Assembly: GCA_017399865.1 (NCBI GenBank)
Contig: JAFQAT010000035.1
Span: forward strand, 1-42,925
Length of the DNA: 42,925 nucleotides
Source: Bacteroidales bacterium
Lineage (GTDB): Bacteria; Bacteroidota; Bacteroidia; Bacteroidales; UBA932
Direction: 5' to 3'
Shown: positions 27,241 through 35,101 of the stretch, piece after piece
How the letters are laid out: each line of letters opens with the position of its first letter
Numbering within the stretch: position 1 is the stretch's first letter
The notes under the pieces: model-generated
What the model was told of the DNA's origin: nothing
What the model saw: the letters and a program-made list of their open reading frames with translations, nothing else
Databases searched by the model: none
Translations under genes and position numbers: made by a program

Positions 27241-29298
27241 ATGAAAAGCCTTATCAGAACAGTCATGCTTACCATAGCGCTTGCTGGCGCAGCGGCCTAT
27301 GATGCATCTGCACAATCTTCAATAGTATCTCTTGCAGATCCCGACGGACTGACGACCGTATATATCGGAGCCACAGACGGAATCGCATGGTACAGCATCG
27401 ACCATGGGGAGTCATTGAGCATTCCCGCTTCACGCCTCGGTCTTAAGACAAATGCATCCGACTGGTCAAAACTCGAACTGACCGGTTTCCAGAATGACGA
27501 GATCGTCGTGGACTACACAATGGACAGGACTAAGACAAGCAAGGTACACCACCGCGCATCGACGGGAACTGCCACATTCGCAAACCCGGAAGGTAAAAAG
27601 ATACATGTGGAGTTCATCGTAAGCCGTAACGATGTGGCTTTCAGGTACCTTCTGCCGAAGGAAGGAGAAACCGGAAGCGTAAGGGTCATGGACGAACTTA
27701 CCGAATTCAATTTCGTCGACACTCATGACGGTTCCAATGTCGCCACATACCTGACTCCGCAGAGCGACGCGATGATCGGATGGAAACGCACCAAGCCAAG
27801 TTATGAAGAGTATTACGATATAGGAGCTCCGCTCTCCGAGAAGTCTTTGTATGGACACGGATTTACCTTCCCATGCCTCTTCCATGTAGGAAAGGAAGGA
27901 TGGGTACTCATAAGCGAGACTGGTGTAGACGGCAGGTATTGCGGATCAAGACTCAGCGACGCAAGACTGACAAGCACGGATGACGCAAAGACAGACACTC
28001 CGGAAGACGACAAGCTTTATTACAGCTACAAGATAGAGTATCCGATGCCCGAGGAAAACAACGGCAACGGTACCGTAGAACCAGGTCTTGCGCTTCCGGG
28101 AGCGACTCCATGGAGGACAATCACCCTCGGAGAAAGCCTGAAGCCGATAGTGGAGACCACCATCGCATGGGACCTTGTGGACCCTCGATATGAGACTGAG
28201 CATGACTATAAGTACGGCAAGGGAACATGGAGCTGGATAGTATGGCAGGACGGAAGCATCAACTATGAGGACCAGGTCAGGTATGTAGACCTTGCCGCTG
28301 CAATGAACTTCCAATATGTGCTCGTAGACAACTGGTGGGACACGAATATCGGCAGGGAAAAGATTGAGGAACTTGTAGCATATGCAAGGTCCAAAGGCGT
28401 GGACGTATTCCTTTGGTACAGCTCAAGCGGCTGGTGGAACGATATCGAGCAGGGACCGGTCAACGTGATGTCCGACCCTATATCAAGAAAGAAGGAGATG
28501 CGCTGGATGAAAAGCCTCGGCGTAAAGGGAATCAAGGTAGATTTCTTCGGAGGAGACAAACAGGAGACCATGAGACACTATGAAGCCATCCTCAGCGATG
28601 CTGACGACAACGGACTTATGGTGATATTCCACGGATGTACCCTCCCGAGAGGATGGGAAAGGCTCTATCCTAACTATGTAGGCAGCGAGGCTGTGAGGGC
28701 ATCAGAAAATCTTGTATTCTCGCAGTACGAATGTGACCAGGAAGCCCAGGCAGCATGTCTCCATCCTTTCATCCGCAACACTGTCGGTTCGATGGAATTC
28801 GGAGGATGCTTCTTGAACGAAAGGCTGGACAAGACCAATTCAAGGGGATCCATAAGAAGGACGACTTACGTATTCCAGATAGCTACCTGCGTCCTGTTCC
28901 AGAATCCTATACAGAATTTCGCAATCGCCCCGAACAACCTGGAAGATGCTCCTGAGGCATGCCTGGACTTCCTCCGCGAGGTTCCTACCACATGGGACGA
29001 GACCAGATTCATAGACGGATACCCGGGAAAACATGCGGTTCTGGCGCGACGAAGCGGCAAGACATGGTACATAGCGGCAATAAATGCATCTGACGATGTA
29101 AAGAGCTACAATGTGTGGGAAATGATCGACGAGATGAAGGGCGATGCAGGATGGAAGGTAGCAAAGGACAGCCAGATCCGCATATATGAAGGTGGCAACT
29201 CACCTTCTGTACGCACAATAAAGGCAGATGACCTTTACAAGGCTGACATAGAGGTTGCCAGGAATGACGGAACAGTGATAATATTTAAAACAGAATAA
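27241..29298 (+). CDS. GH97 glycoside hydrolase, retaining-type
   Basis: The 685-residue exported enzyme has a signal peptide (MKSLIRTVMLTIALAGAAAYDASAQ), an N-terminal beta-sandwich, a TIM barrel from about residue 300 and a C-terminal all-beta domain. The barrel holds GIKVDFFGGDKQETM, where the aspartate of KVDFF is the likely nucleophile of retaining GH97 enzymes (BtGH97b type). The glutamate in GSEAVRASE fits the acid/base. Inverting SusB-type members use a glutamate base instead, so an alpha-galactosidase-like activity is more likely than alpha-glucosidase. It is co-oriented with the MBL lipoprotein gene upstream and the unknown gene 3 nt downstream. Confidence 0.9.
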   Translation: MKSLIRTVMLTIALAGAAAYDASAQSSIVSLADPDGLTTVYIGATDGIAWYSIDHGESLSIPASRLGLKTNASDWSKLELTGFQNDEIVVDYTMDRTKTSKVHHRASTGTATFANPEGKKIHVEFIVSRNDVAFRYLLPKEGETGSVRVMDELTEFNFVDTHDGSNVATYLTPQSDAMIGWKRTKPSYEEYYDIGAPLSEKSLYGHGFTFPCLFHVGKEGWVLISETGVDGRYCGSRLSDARLTSTDDAKTDTPEDDKLYYSYKIEYPMPEENNGNGTVEPGLALPGATPWRTITLGESLKPIVETTIAWDLVDPRYETEHDYKYGKGTWSWIVWQDGSINYEDQVRYVDLAAAMNFQYVLVDNWWDTNIGREKIEELVAYARSKGVDVFLWYSSSGWWNDIEQGPVNVMSDPISRKKEMRWMKSLGVKGIKVDFFGGDKQETMRHYEAILSDADDNGLMVIFHGCTLPRGWERLYPNYVGSEAVRASENLVFSQYECDQEAQAACLHPFIRNTVGSMEFGGCFLNERLDKTNSRGSIRRTTYVFQIATCVLFQNPIQNFAIAPNNLEDAPEACLDFLREVPTTWDETRFIDGYPGKHAVLARRSGKTWYIAAINASDDVKSYNVWEMIDEMKGDAGWKVAKDSQIRIYEGGNSPSVRTIKADDLYKADIEVARNDGTVIIFKTE

Positions 29299-29301
29299 GA
29301 C

Positions 29302-29766
29302 ATGAGCGACATCGCATTGAAACAGGTACATTTCGCAGGAATCACAATGCAGGTTCCGGAAGTGTGGAACCACGAGACAGAGGAATACAACGAAGAAGAC
29401 GGAACCAAGTCTTACACTCTGAGCATCAGCGCAAAAGGCAGGGACATAAGAAGCATCGACATTAGCTGGGGCATCATTCCGGAAGGAGCTGATGCATATA
29501 CCGAAGCATGCGCGACATACGAGGAAGTAGTGCGCGAAGAGGACCTGTCCGCAAACGACGAGCCTATCATCTGCTTCGAGTTCCAGAAGCGCGAGGCGTA
29601 CGGATTCAACGTATGGACAGACGACGGACTCCCATGCTTCTTCTTCTGCGCCGGCATACCTGGAAAGGCGGAGAACCATCTTCTCACTGTCCTGGTAAGC
29701 GCTCCGGACAACGAAGAACTTCAGAACCTGATCGACTTTGTAGAAGAGTATCTTTCTGTAGAGTAG
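29302..29766 (+). CDS. Conserved-looking cytoplasmic protein of unknown function
   Basis: The 154-residue acidic protein has no signal peptide or membrane segment. The beginning FAGITMQVPEVWNHETEEYNE and the alternating strand pattern recall small PsbP/DcrB/Mog1-like folds, but I cannot assign a family. It is rich in Asp/Glu and contains two to four cysteines (CFFFCAG). It starts 3 nt after the GH97 stop and ends 48 nt before umuD, so it bridges a sugar hydrolase and the mutagenesis genes. Coding appearance (codon use, tight spacing, no shadow of another gene) makes it a real gene. Confidence 0.75.
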   Translation: MSDIALKQVHFAGITMQVPEVWNHETEEYNEEDGTKSYTLSISAKGRDIRSIDISWGIIPEGADAYTEACATYEEVVREEDLSANDEPIICFEFQKREAYGFNVWTDDGLPCFFFCAGIPGKAENHLLTVLVSAPDNEELQNLIDFVEEYLSVE

Positions 29767-29800
29767 TTGGGCAGGATAGAAAACACGGCACTTATCCTTG

Positions 29801-29810
29801 AAGGAGGAGA
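29801..29810 (+). promoter_or_regulatory. Strong Shine-Dalgarno sequence deciding the umuD start
   Basis: AAGGAGGAGA at 29801-29810 lies 4 nt before the ATG at 29815. Such a strong purine-rich site is uncommon in this window, where most genes lack one. It marks 29815 as the start rather than the in-frame TTG at 29767. Confidence 0.6.
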
Positions 29811-29814
29811 GACA

Positions 29815-30243
29815 ATGGACGGATTCATACCACACAGCTTAGACGAAGAAGCGGCCTTCGAGGGAGGGCTGCTCGGCGACGTAAAGGCCGGTTTCCCCTC
29901 TCCTGCGGAGAACATACACGAAAAGCTGGACCTCATCAGGCTTCTGGTAAGGCACAGGGCATCGACTTTCTTCTTCAGAGTCGACGGAGTGTCCATGGTC
30001 GATTCCGGGATGGATGAGGGCGACATAATCATCGTGGACCGCAGCATTGACCCGTACAACAACTGCAAGGCCGTATGTTATATCGACGGCGAATACACGG
30101 TCAAAAGAGTCGAGATCGGCAATGACAGCATCCGTCTTATGCCAGCAAACGAGCACAACGCTGCATACAGGCCGATAGATATAACTCCGGAGAACAATTT
30201 CCTCATCTGGGGAGTCGTGACCTGGGTAATCAAGAAGATGTAG
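29815..30243 (+). CDS. umuD: UmuD-type S24 self-cleaving protease
   Basis: The product has 142 residues from the ATG at 29815. The catalytic serine S60 (RVDGVSMVDSGM) and lysine K97 (YTVKRVE) fall at the same numbers as in E. coli UmuD, which supports this start. The cleavage region VKAGFPSPAE places an Ala25-Gly26 bond where E. coli has Cys24-Gly25, followed by the same GFPSPA motif. RecA-stimulated autocleavage would yield UmuD', the partner of the UmuC polymerase encoded 6 nt downstream. No LexA-like operator was identified upstream, so SOS control cannot be shown from the sequence. Confidence 0.93.
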   Translation: MDGFIPHSLDEEAAFEGGLLGDVKAGFPSPAENIHEKLDLIRLLVRHRASTFFFRVDGVSMVDSGMDEGDIIIVDRSIDPYNNCKAVCYIDGEYTVKRVEIGNDSIRLMPANEHNAAYRPIDITPENNFLIWGVVTWVIKKM

Positions 30244-30249
30244 ATAAGA

Positions 30250-31515
30250 ATGTTCGCCCTTGCCGACTGCAACAATTTCTTCGCTTCCTGCGAGAGGGTC
30301 TTCAGACCCGACCTGCAGGGAAAGCCCGTCATCGTGCTTTCAAGCAATGACGGCTGCGCGATAGCACGCAGCAATGAGGCGAAGGCTCTCGGCATAAAGA
30401 TGGGAGCCCCATACTTCAAGATCAGGAATCTGATCGAGAAGCATGGCGTAGCCGTCTTCTCCGGCAACATGGCTCTATACGGAGACATGTCCCGGAGGGT
30501 CAGATGGGTGCTTGAAGAATACGCTCCTTCCGTAGAAGTCTATTCCATAGACGAGGCGTTTCTTGATCTTCGAGGAATGGAACATATTGATTTCGATTCA
30601 TATGCAAAGGAAATCTCCGCAAGATGCAGGAAGCTGACTTCCATTCCGGTATCTGTAGGAATCGCACCGACAAAGACCTTGGCGAAAATTGCCTCGAAGC
30701 TCTGCAAGCAGTACCCGAAACTTCGAGGCGGATGCTACATGCACATGCCTCAGGACATAGAGAAAGTTCTGCGCAAATATCCCATCGAGGACGTCTGGGG
30801 CATCGGAAGAAGGTCAGCGGCAAAGCTTCAGGCAAGATACATAAAGACAGCATATGATTTCACCATGCTGCCTGAATCCGCCGTCCGGAAGATTATGGGG
30901 ATAACAGGCGTCAGGACATGGAAGGAACTTCAGGGCATCCCCTGCATAGAGTTCGAGGACGGTTTCGAAGCCAGGCAGTCCATCTGCGTTTCTCGAAGCT
31001 TTTCTTCGGAGATATATGACCTGAAGGAGCTGCAGGAACAGATTGCAAACTTTGCCTCGACAGTTGCCGAAAAGCTGCGCAGACAGAACTCGGTGACAAA
31101 CGAAATCACCGTCTTTGCCTACACCAACCGATTCAAGGAGAACCTCCCGCAGACCCACGCCAGCGCTTTGGCAACATTTACCACCCCGACTGCGGACCAG
31201 AGAAAGATCATCTGCAGCGCGATATCCGCCGCAGAAGAACTCTTCCGCAGCGGATACGGCTACAAGAAGGCCGGAGTAATAGCCACAGGAATAATGGACG
31301 AGTGCGAGATGGTCCGTTCACTCTTCGAGGACACCGAAGCGATGGAGCGTGAGCATAAGATAACTTCAGCTCTCGACCTGATAAACAGCACATACGGCGA
31401 AGGCACCCTGAAACTGGCGGTCCAGGGAAGCGGCCGCATAAAAAGCATGAGCGAAAACCAATCGCCCCACTACACCACCCGCTGGAGCGACCTCCCAAAG
31501 GTATCAATCAAATAA
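30250..31515 (+). CDS. umuC: UmuC-type Y-family translesion DNA polymerase (Pol V subunit)
   Basis: The 421-residue protein starts with MFALADCNNFFASCERVF, where the Asp is the first metal ligand. YSIDEAFLDLR carries the catalytic Asp-Glu pair. The little-finger domain follows (from about 240), and a region SLFED near residue 355 resembles a beta-clamp contact. With the UmuD' dimer it forms DNA polymerase V, which copies past lesions at the cost of mutations. Length matches E. coli UmuC (422). It is 6 nt after umuD and 8 nt before the DUF2461 gene. Confidence 0.95.
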   Translation: MFALADCNNFFASCERVFRPDLQGKPVIVLSSNDGCAIARSNEAKALGIKMGAPYFKIRNLIEKHGVAVFSGNMALYGDMSRRVRWVLEEYAPSVEVYSIDEAFLDLRGMEHIDFDSYAKEISARCRKLTSIPVSVGIAPTKTLAKIASKLCKQYPKLRGGCYMHMPQDIEKVLRKYPIEDVWGIGRRSAAKLQARYIKTAYDFTMLPESAVRKIMGITGVRTWKELQGIPCIEFEDGFEARQSICVSRSFSSEIYDLKELQEQIANFASTVAEKLRRQNSVTNEITVFAYTNRFKENLPQTHASALATFTTPTADQRKIICSAISAAEELFRSGYGYKKAGVIATGIMDECEMVRSLFEDTEAMEREHKITSALDLINSTYGEGTLKLAVQGSGRIKSMSENQSPHYTTRWSDLPKVSIK

Positions 31516-31523
31516 CGCCTGAT

Positions 31524-32198
31524 ATGGAAACGATTATGGACTTCCTCCGAAAGCTGGAGGCGAACAACAACAAGCAGTGGTTCGACAGCCACAAGAACGA
31601 GTATCTTGAGGCTCGTTCGCATTTCTATTCTATCGTGGAGAAGCTGCTGGAAGGTATTTCCGCTTTTGATCCATCGATAAAGGGCATAGGGGTCAATGAC
31701 TGCACATACCGCATATACAAGGACATGCGATTCTCCAAGGATGGTCTGCCGTACAAGACCCATTTCGGAGCATTTATCGCTCGTGAAGGCCGCAAATCAG
31801 GCTACAGCGGATACTATTTTCATATCGGTACCGGTTCTTCGGAAGACTATCCGTGCAGAAGTTTCCTGGCTGCAGGAAACTATTACACGGAACCTAAGGT
31901 CCTGAAGATCATCCGCGAAGACATAGAGCTCGGAGGCGGAGACTTCGACAGGATCATCAAGGGACTCCATCCATCCCTGTCGCTGGATCAGGACCAGAAG
32001 CTGAAGCGCGCTCCGCTGGGCTTCGACGCAGAGGGTCCGTACATAGAGTACATCAGACTGAAAAACTTTTGCCTTTCCGGAACTTTTGATGACAGAAATC
32101 TAGACACAGACCATATATGTGAGGTTTTCAAGAGCGCAAAGCCTTTCCTCGACTATGTCAACAGAGCGATAGAATTTTCAAGGGAAGAGCTCATGTAA
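31524..32198 (+). CDS. DUF2461 (TIGR02453) family protein
   Basis: The 224-residue cytoplasmic protein carries the DUF2461 pattern: FLRKLEANNNKQWFDSHK at the start, then YRIYKDMRFSKDGLPYKTHF and GYYFHIGTGSS. The family is broadly distributed and its function is not established. It lies between two Y-family polymerase genes, 8 nt after umuC, and its TAA overlaps the ATG of the dinB-type gene by one base. That suggests translational coupling and a possible shared role in DNA damage handling, which is inference only. Confidence 0.85.
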   Translation: METIMDFLRKLEANNNKQWFDSHKNEYLEARSHFYSIVEKLLEGISAFDPSIKGIGVNDCTYRIYKDMRFSKDGLPYKTHFGAFIAREGRKSGYSGYYFHIGTGSSEDYPCRSFLAAGNYYTEPKVLKIIREDIELGGGDFDRIIKGLHPSLSLDQDQKLKRAPLGFDAEGPYIEYIRLKNFCLSGTFDDRNLDTDHICEVFKSAKPFLDYVNRAIEFSREELM

Positions 32199-33388
32199 TG
32201 GCGCACAGAAGGGTCATATTCCATATCGACGTAAACTCGGCTTTCCTGAGCTGGACAGCTGTACAGCTCATGCAGGACGGGCATCAGGACATCCGTCTTG
32301 TCCCTTCCGTGATATCAGGAGATCCGAACGACAGGCGAAGCATCATTACGGCCGCGTCCATCCCGGCAAAGAAGGCGGGCATTAGGACCGCAGAGCCTGT
32401 CAGCATGGCCCTGCGCAAATGTCCCGGCCTGCTGGTGGTAAGGGGCGACTGGGAATGGTATGGCAGATGTTCCAAAGGCTTCATTGAGATATGCCGCAGA
32501 TACTCCCCTGTCCTGCAGCAGTTTTCCATAGATGAATGTTTCATAGACATGACCATGCGCAACTGGGGCGAAGACCCCGTGGACGTGGCGGTCAGACTTA
32601 AGAACGAGATAAGGGAGACCCTCGGATTCACGGTCAATGTCGGCATCGGATCGAACAAACTGCTGGCAAAAATGGCTTCGGAATTCGAGAAGCCGGACAA
32701 GGTTCATACATTGTGGCAGGAGGAAGTGCAGGAGAAGATGTGGCCGCTGGATGTACGGGAACTCCTTTGGGTAGGAAAGAAGACCGAAGAGAAGCTGCGG
32801 ATGTACGGCATCCATACAATCGGCGATCTTGCAGCAAGAAGCGTAGGTTCATTGACACGCCTGGTCGGAAAGAAGTTTGCTCAGCAGCTTCATGAAAATG
32901 CCAACGGACGCGATGACTCCCCTGTCGAGACTGAAGTACAGGAAGCAAAGAGTATCAGCGCAGAAAGGACTTTCTCCAATGACATCGGAACAGAGAAGGA
33001 AATCGACCGCGCCCTGTTCATTGTGGCATGCATCGTAGCCCACAGGCTCCGCAGGGCGGATTTCCACACATCATGCGTGTCTGTCTTCATCAAATACAGG
33101 GACTTTTCCGTGGTGCAGAAGCAGCATCAGATGGCGCACCCTACGAATATAACCGCTGTCATCCTGAACGAAGCGAGAGCCATGGTGAAAGACATATGGG
33201 ACGGAGAATCCCCTATCCGCCAGGTCGGTCTCGGTGTTTCAAAACTGACCCATGAGAATGCGGTTCAGATGTCTCTGTTCGAGGACCCGCAGCTGGAATA
33301 CTACCGCGAATGGGACCGCAGATACGACGAGGAGAAGGCTCAGAACGAAGATGCCAGGCTGCTGGCATATGAACGCAAGAAGCAATGA
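32198..33388 (+). CDS. dinB: DNA polymerase IV-type Y-family polymerase
   Basis: The 396-residue protein begins with RVIFHIDVNSAFLSW, with the first metal-binding aspartate and the steric-gate phenylalanine in the family position. FSIDECFIDM carries the second acidic pair. A likely beta-clamp-binding peptide QMSLF is near residue 362. It performs translesion synthesis, typically across minor-groove adducts. It overlaps the DUF2461 stop by one base and ends 3 nt before the convergent NifX-like gene. Two Y-family polymerases in one operon is uncommon and is treated in the findings. The pol IV assignment is by overall similarity; it is clearly distinct from the umuC copy. Confidence 0.9.
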   Translation: MAHRRVIFHIDVNSAFLSWTAVQLMQDGHQDIRLVPSVISGDPNDRRSIITAASIPAKKAGIRTAEPVSMALRKCPGLLVVRGDWEWYGRCSKGFIEICRRYSPVLQQFSIDECFIDMTMRNWGEDPVDVAVRLKNEIRETLGFTVNVGIGSNKLLAKMASEFEKPDKVHTLWQEEVQEKMWPLDVRELLWVGKKTEEKLRMYGIHTIGDLAARSVGSLTRLVGKKFAQQLHENANGRDDSPVETEVQEAKSISAERTFSNDIGTEKEIDRALFIVACIVAHRLRRADFHTSCVSVFIKYRDFSVVQKQHQMAHPTNITAVILNEARAMVKDIWDGESPIRQVGLGVSKLTHENAVQMSLFEDPQLEYYREWDRRYDEEKAQNEDARLLAYERKKQ

Positions 33389-33391
33389 CGC

Positions 33392-33739
33392 TTAATGGCA
33401 GTCATGGTGGCTGCAGGCCTCACCGTTGTCCCTGATGTTTCCCGCAAGGTACGATCCAACCAGCTCTTCAACATCTCCGGAACAGCCTCTGACAACCTCT
33501 ATGCGCTGAGCTTCAAGGACATTCTTAGCACCTTGTCCCATATTGCCCGCCAGCATCACAGCGACTCCCATCTGCTTCAGGACAGGAGCTATTCCGCTCT
33601 TGCATCCGCATCCTTCCGGCGAAGCCAGCCTGCTTACGTTCACAACCTTACCATCGATCACGTCAAAAATGGTATAATATGCACAGTGGCCGAAATGGTC
33701 GTCCACGTGCCCGTCTCTTGTCGGTACTGCTATCTTCAT
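33392..33739 (-). CDS. NifX/NifB-like dinitrogenase Fe-Mo cofactor family protein
   Basis: The 115-residue protein has the small alpha/beta fold of this family: MKIAVPTRDGHVDDHFGHCAYYTIF at the start and VLAGNMGQGAKNVL-like glycine motif (MLAGNMGQGA) in the middle. The C-terminus is cysteine/histidine-rich (EACSHHDCH), and CGCKSG lies midway, suggesting metal or iron-sulfur binding. In non-diazotrophs such proteins are thought to carry or scaffold metal clusters, but their role is unproven. It lies 18 nt downstream of the AlaX gene in the same direction. Confidence 0.85.
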   Translation of the reverse strand: MKIAVPTRDGHVDDHFGHCAYYTIFDVIDGKVVNVSRLASPEGCGCKSGIAPVLKQMGVAVMLAGNMGQGAKNVLEAQRIEVVRGCSGDVEELVGSYLAGNIRDNGEACSHHDCH

Positions 33740-33757
33740 GGTAAATCGATCAGTTAT

Positions 33758-34228
33758 TTACTTTATTATTTTCCATCTCAAGCGCCAGATTCCATCGGCG
33801 TAGGAATGGCTTATTATCTTGAATGTTCCTATTTCAGATGTATTTGACACATGGCTTCCGATACATGCGCATGCATCATAATCCCCTATCCTGACTATCC
33901 GGAGAATATCCGATGCATCTTCAGGCAACTTGCTCAGATCCACGATTTCCGCCGCCTTTTCACGAGGCATGAACCCGATCATGACATCCAGGTTCGCAGC
34001 GATAGCCTCATTGACTCTGGCTTCGATTTCAGCGACCTGTGCTTCAGACGGTTCGGCATCAAGAATATAGTCACATTTCGATTTCTTTCTTTCAATATGC
34101 GCATTCTTCGAACGAGGGCATCCGAACATCCTGACCATAGTCGCATTAAGCAGATGTTCTGCCGTATGTGACGGCTCATGTTCGAGTTTGTTATGCTGGT
34201 TCAGTATAGGGCTTTCCATATTATTCAT
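33758..34228 (-). CDS. AlaX-type freestanding tRNA editing protein
   Basis: The 156-residue cytoplasmic protein matches the second-additional-domain fold of Ala/Thr-tRNA synthetases. Zinc ligands are visible as H21 and H25 in SHTAEHLLN and as C122-xxx-H126 in CACIGSHV. Freestanding AlaX proteins hydrolyse mischarged Ser- or Gly-tRNA(Ala). It starts behind a TATATTTG -7 box and leads a two-gene unit with the NifX-like protein. A start at MESPIL (34219) is an alternative. Substrate specificity within the AlaX family is not resolved here. Confidence 0.87.
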   Translation of the reverse strand: MNNMESPILNQHNKLEHEPSHTAEHLLNATMVRMFGCPRSKNAHIERKKSKCDYILDAEPSEAQVAEIEARVNEAIAANLDVMIGFMPREKAAEIVDLSKLPEDASDILRIVRIGDYDACACIGSHVSNTSEIGTFKIISHSYADGIWRLRWKIIK

Positions 34229-34242
34229 ATAGTTTTAGAGTT

Positions 34243-34250
34243 CAAATATA
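34243..34250 (-). promoter_or_regulatory. -7 box for the AlaX/NifX-like unit
   Basis: TATATTTG on the minus strand (34250 down to 34243) fits TAnnTTTG and lies 14 nt before the ATG at 34228. A divergent plus-strand -7 box is found at 34326-34333. Confidence 0.55.
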
Positions 34251-34325
34251 CTCAATATATCATTCCGATGTGATGGAAAGATTCGTTTTATCGCTCTCAA
34301 TATATGATATTTAGAAGTTTATGCA

Positions 34326-34333
34326 TATATTTG
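34326..34333 (+). promoter_or_regulatory. -7 box for the structured-leader transcript
   Basis: TATATTTG at 34326-34333 matches TAnnTTTG. Transcription would start near 34340, giving a leader of about 160 nt before the ATG at 34502. No clear -33 element is seen. Confidence 0.5.
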
Positions 34334-34379
34334 CTCACTGAAATCATCTAATCAATCCAGATAATCCATTTTAACATTA

Positions 34380-34468
34380 CCGGACGGCTGTCAAAGCCTG
34401 ATGCGGGATAATTGTGTCCCGTCGTGTGCGGAAGCATATAGTTCTTTGACATAGGACAGCCGCTCCGG
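34380..34468 (+). ncRNA. Structured 5' leader RNA (possible cis-regulatory element)
   Basis: Arms 34380-34392 (CCGGACGGCTGTC) and 34455-34468 (GACAGCCGCTCCGG) pair over about 12 bp with a small bulge. CAAAG (34392-34396) can pair with CTTTG (34444-34448), and CGGGA (34404-34408) with TCCCG (34417-34421). The result is a long outer stem closing an internal hairpin and a roughly 20-nt unpaired region around GTGTGCGGAAGCATATAG. It precedes an unknown gene. No T-run follows, so it is not an ordinary terminator. It matches no riboswitch or small RNA that I recognise. Confidence 0.5.
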
Positions 34469-34501
34469 ATGATTGTTCAACCTTTAATCATTGATGTTAT
34501 T

Positions 34502-35029
34502 ATGGAAAAGAAAAAGTATCAGCTGGTAGCATGGACAAGAAATGTAAAAGGGCAGGATGATCCCGAAATCCGCATGATTCCGTCCCTGCATCATGACATG
34601 CAGGAACCGTACTTCAAGGAAATCGGCAGATGTCAGCAGGAGGAACGCCGTTCAGGAGTTCTGGACACGGATCTGGCTTCGAGATTCGTGAAGGCATACG
34701 AGGAGAACGCCGGATTCCTTTTCCGCACAGGACATTACGGAGACGGATTGAGGTTCCTTCGCCTCGCAGCCCTCTACTGCATATCTTCCGATGACGATTC
34801 ATGGGTAATATGGGACACAGACCTCGGCAGTTACATGTACTTCTGCGGCCGGTTAAGGGAAGATTTCCTGCGCATAACCAGGGAGTTCATAGCCCTTGCG
34901 GAAAAGTACGGACGCCATGACATCCTCATGGAAAAGGAGTCAAAGGAGCTGCTCGAAGTCTACGCAGGACAGACCAGCGAAGAAAGGGATCTGAACAGGC
35001 ATCTCAAAAAGATGAGGGCCTGGAAGTAG
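34502..35029 (+). CDS. Conserved-looking protein of unknown function
   Basis: The product has 175 residues from the ATG at 34502 (MEKKKYQLVAWTRNVKG). A longer frame from 34469 would begin at the end of the structured leader, and its first 11 residues look non-coding. There is no signal peptide or membrane segment. The sequence is helical and rich in Arg/Asp/Glu, with a central stretch GHYGDGLRFLRLAALYC that could be a TPR-like helix pair. I do not recognise a family. It is 72 nt upstream of clpS, behind its own promoter and leader. The large folded leader suggests regulated expression. Confidence 0.7.
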   Translation: MEKKKYQLVAWTRNVKGQDDPEIRMIPSLHHDMQEPYFKEIGRCQQEERRSGVLDTDLASRFVKAYEENAGFLFRTGHYGDGLRFLRLAALYCISSDDDSWVIWDTDLGSYMYFCGRLREDFLRITREFIALAEKYGRHDILMEKESKELLEVYAGQTSEERDLNRHLKKMRAWK

Positions 35030-35034
35030 AATAT

Positions 35035-35072
35035 GACAGCCTGCAGGATTTTTACTATCTTTGCAGGCTGTC
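35035..35072. promoter_or_regulatory. Perfect 11-bp inverted repeat overlapping the clpS -7 box
   Basis: GACAGCCTGCA (35035-35045) and TGCAGGCTGTC (35062-35072) are perfect inverted copies separated by 16 nt. The TATCTTTG -7 box (35056-35063) lies between and partly in the right arm. It could be an operator for a dimeric repressor, or a terminator-like hairpin ending the upstream gene. Confidence 0.55.
35056..35063 (+). promoter_or_regulatory. -7 box for the clpS-clpA-aat operon
   Basis: TATCTTTG at 35056-35063 is a perfect TAnnTTTG match, about 38 nt upstream of the clpS ATG. It sits inside the inverted repeat at 35035-35072. Confidence 0.6.
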
Positions 35073-35101
35073 GGTATTTATATCGCGAAGCATGATTTAC
35101 T

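Noticed and set aside
29767-29814. TTG start extending UmuD by 16 residues
   Set aside because: A strong Shine-Dalgarno site precedes the ATG at 29815, and only that start aligns S60 and K97 with E. coli UmuD numbering.
34380-34468. Signal recognition particle RNA, because of the GCGGAAGCA stretch
   Set aside because: The conserved GGAAGGAAGCAG loop and long helix are absent.
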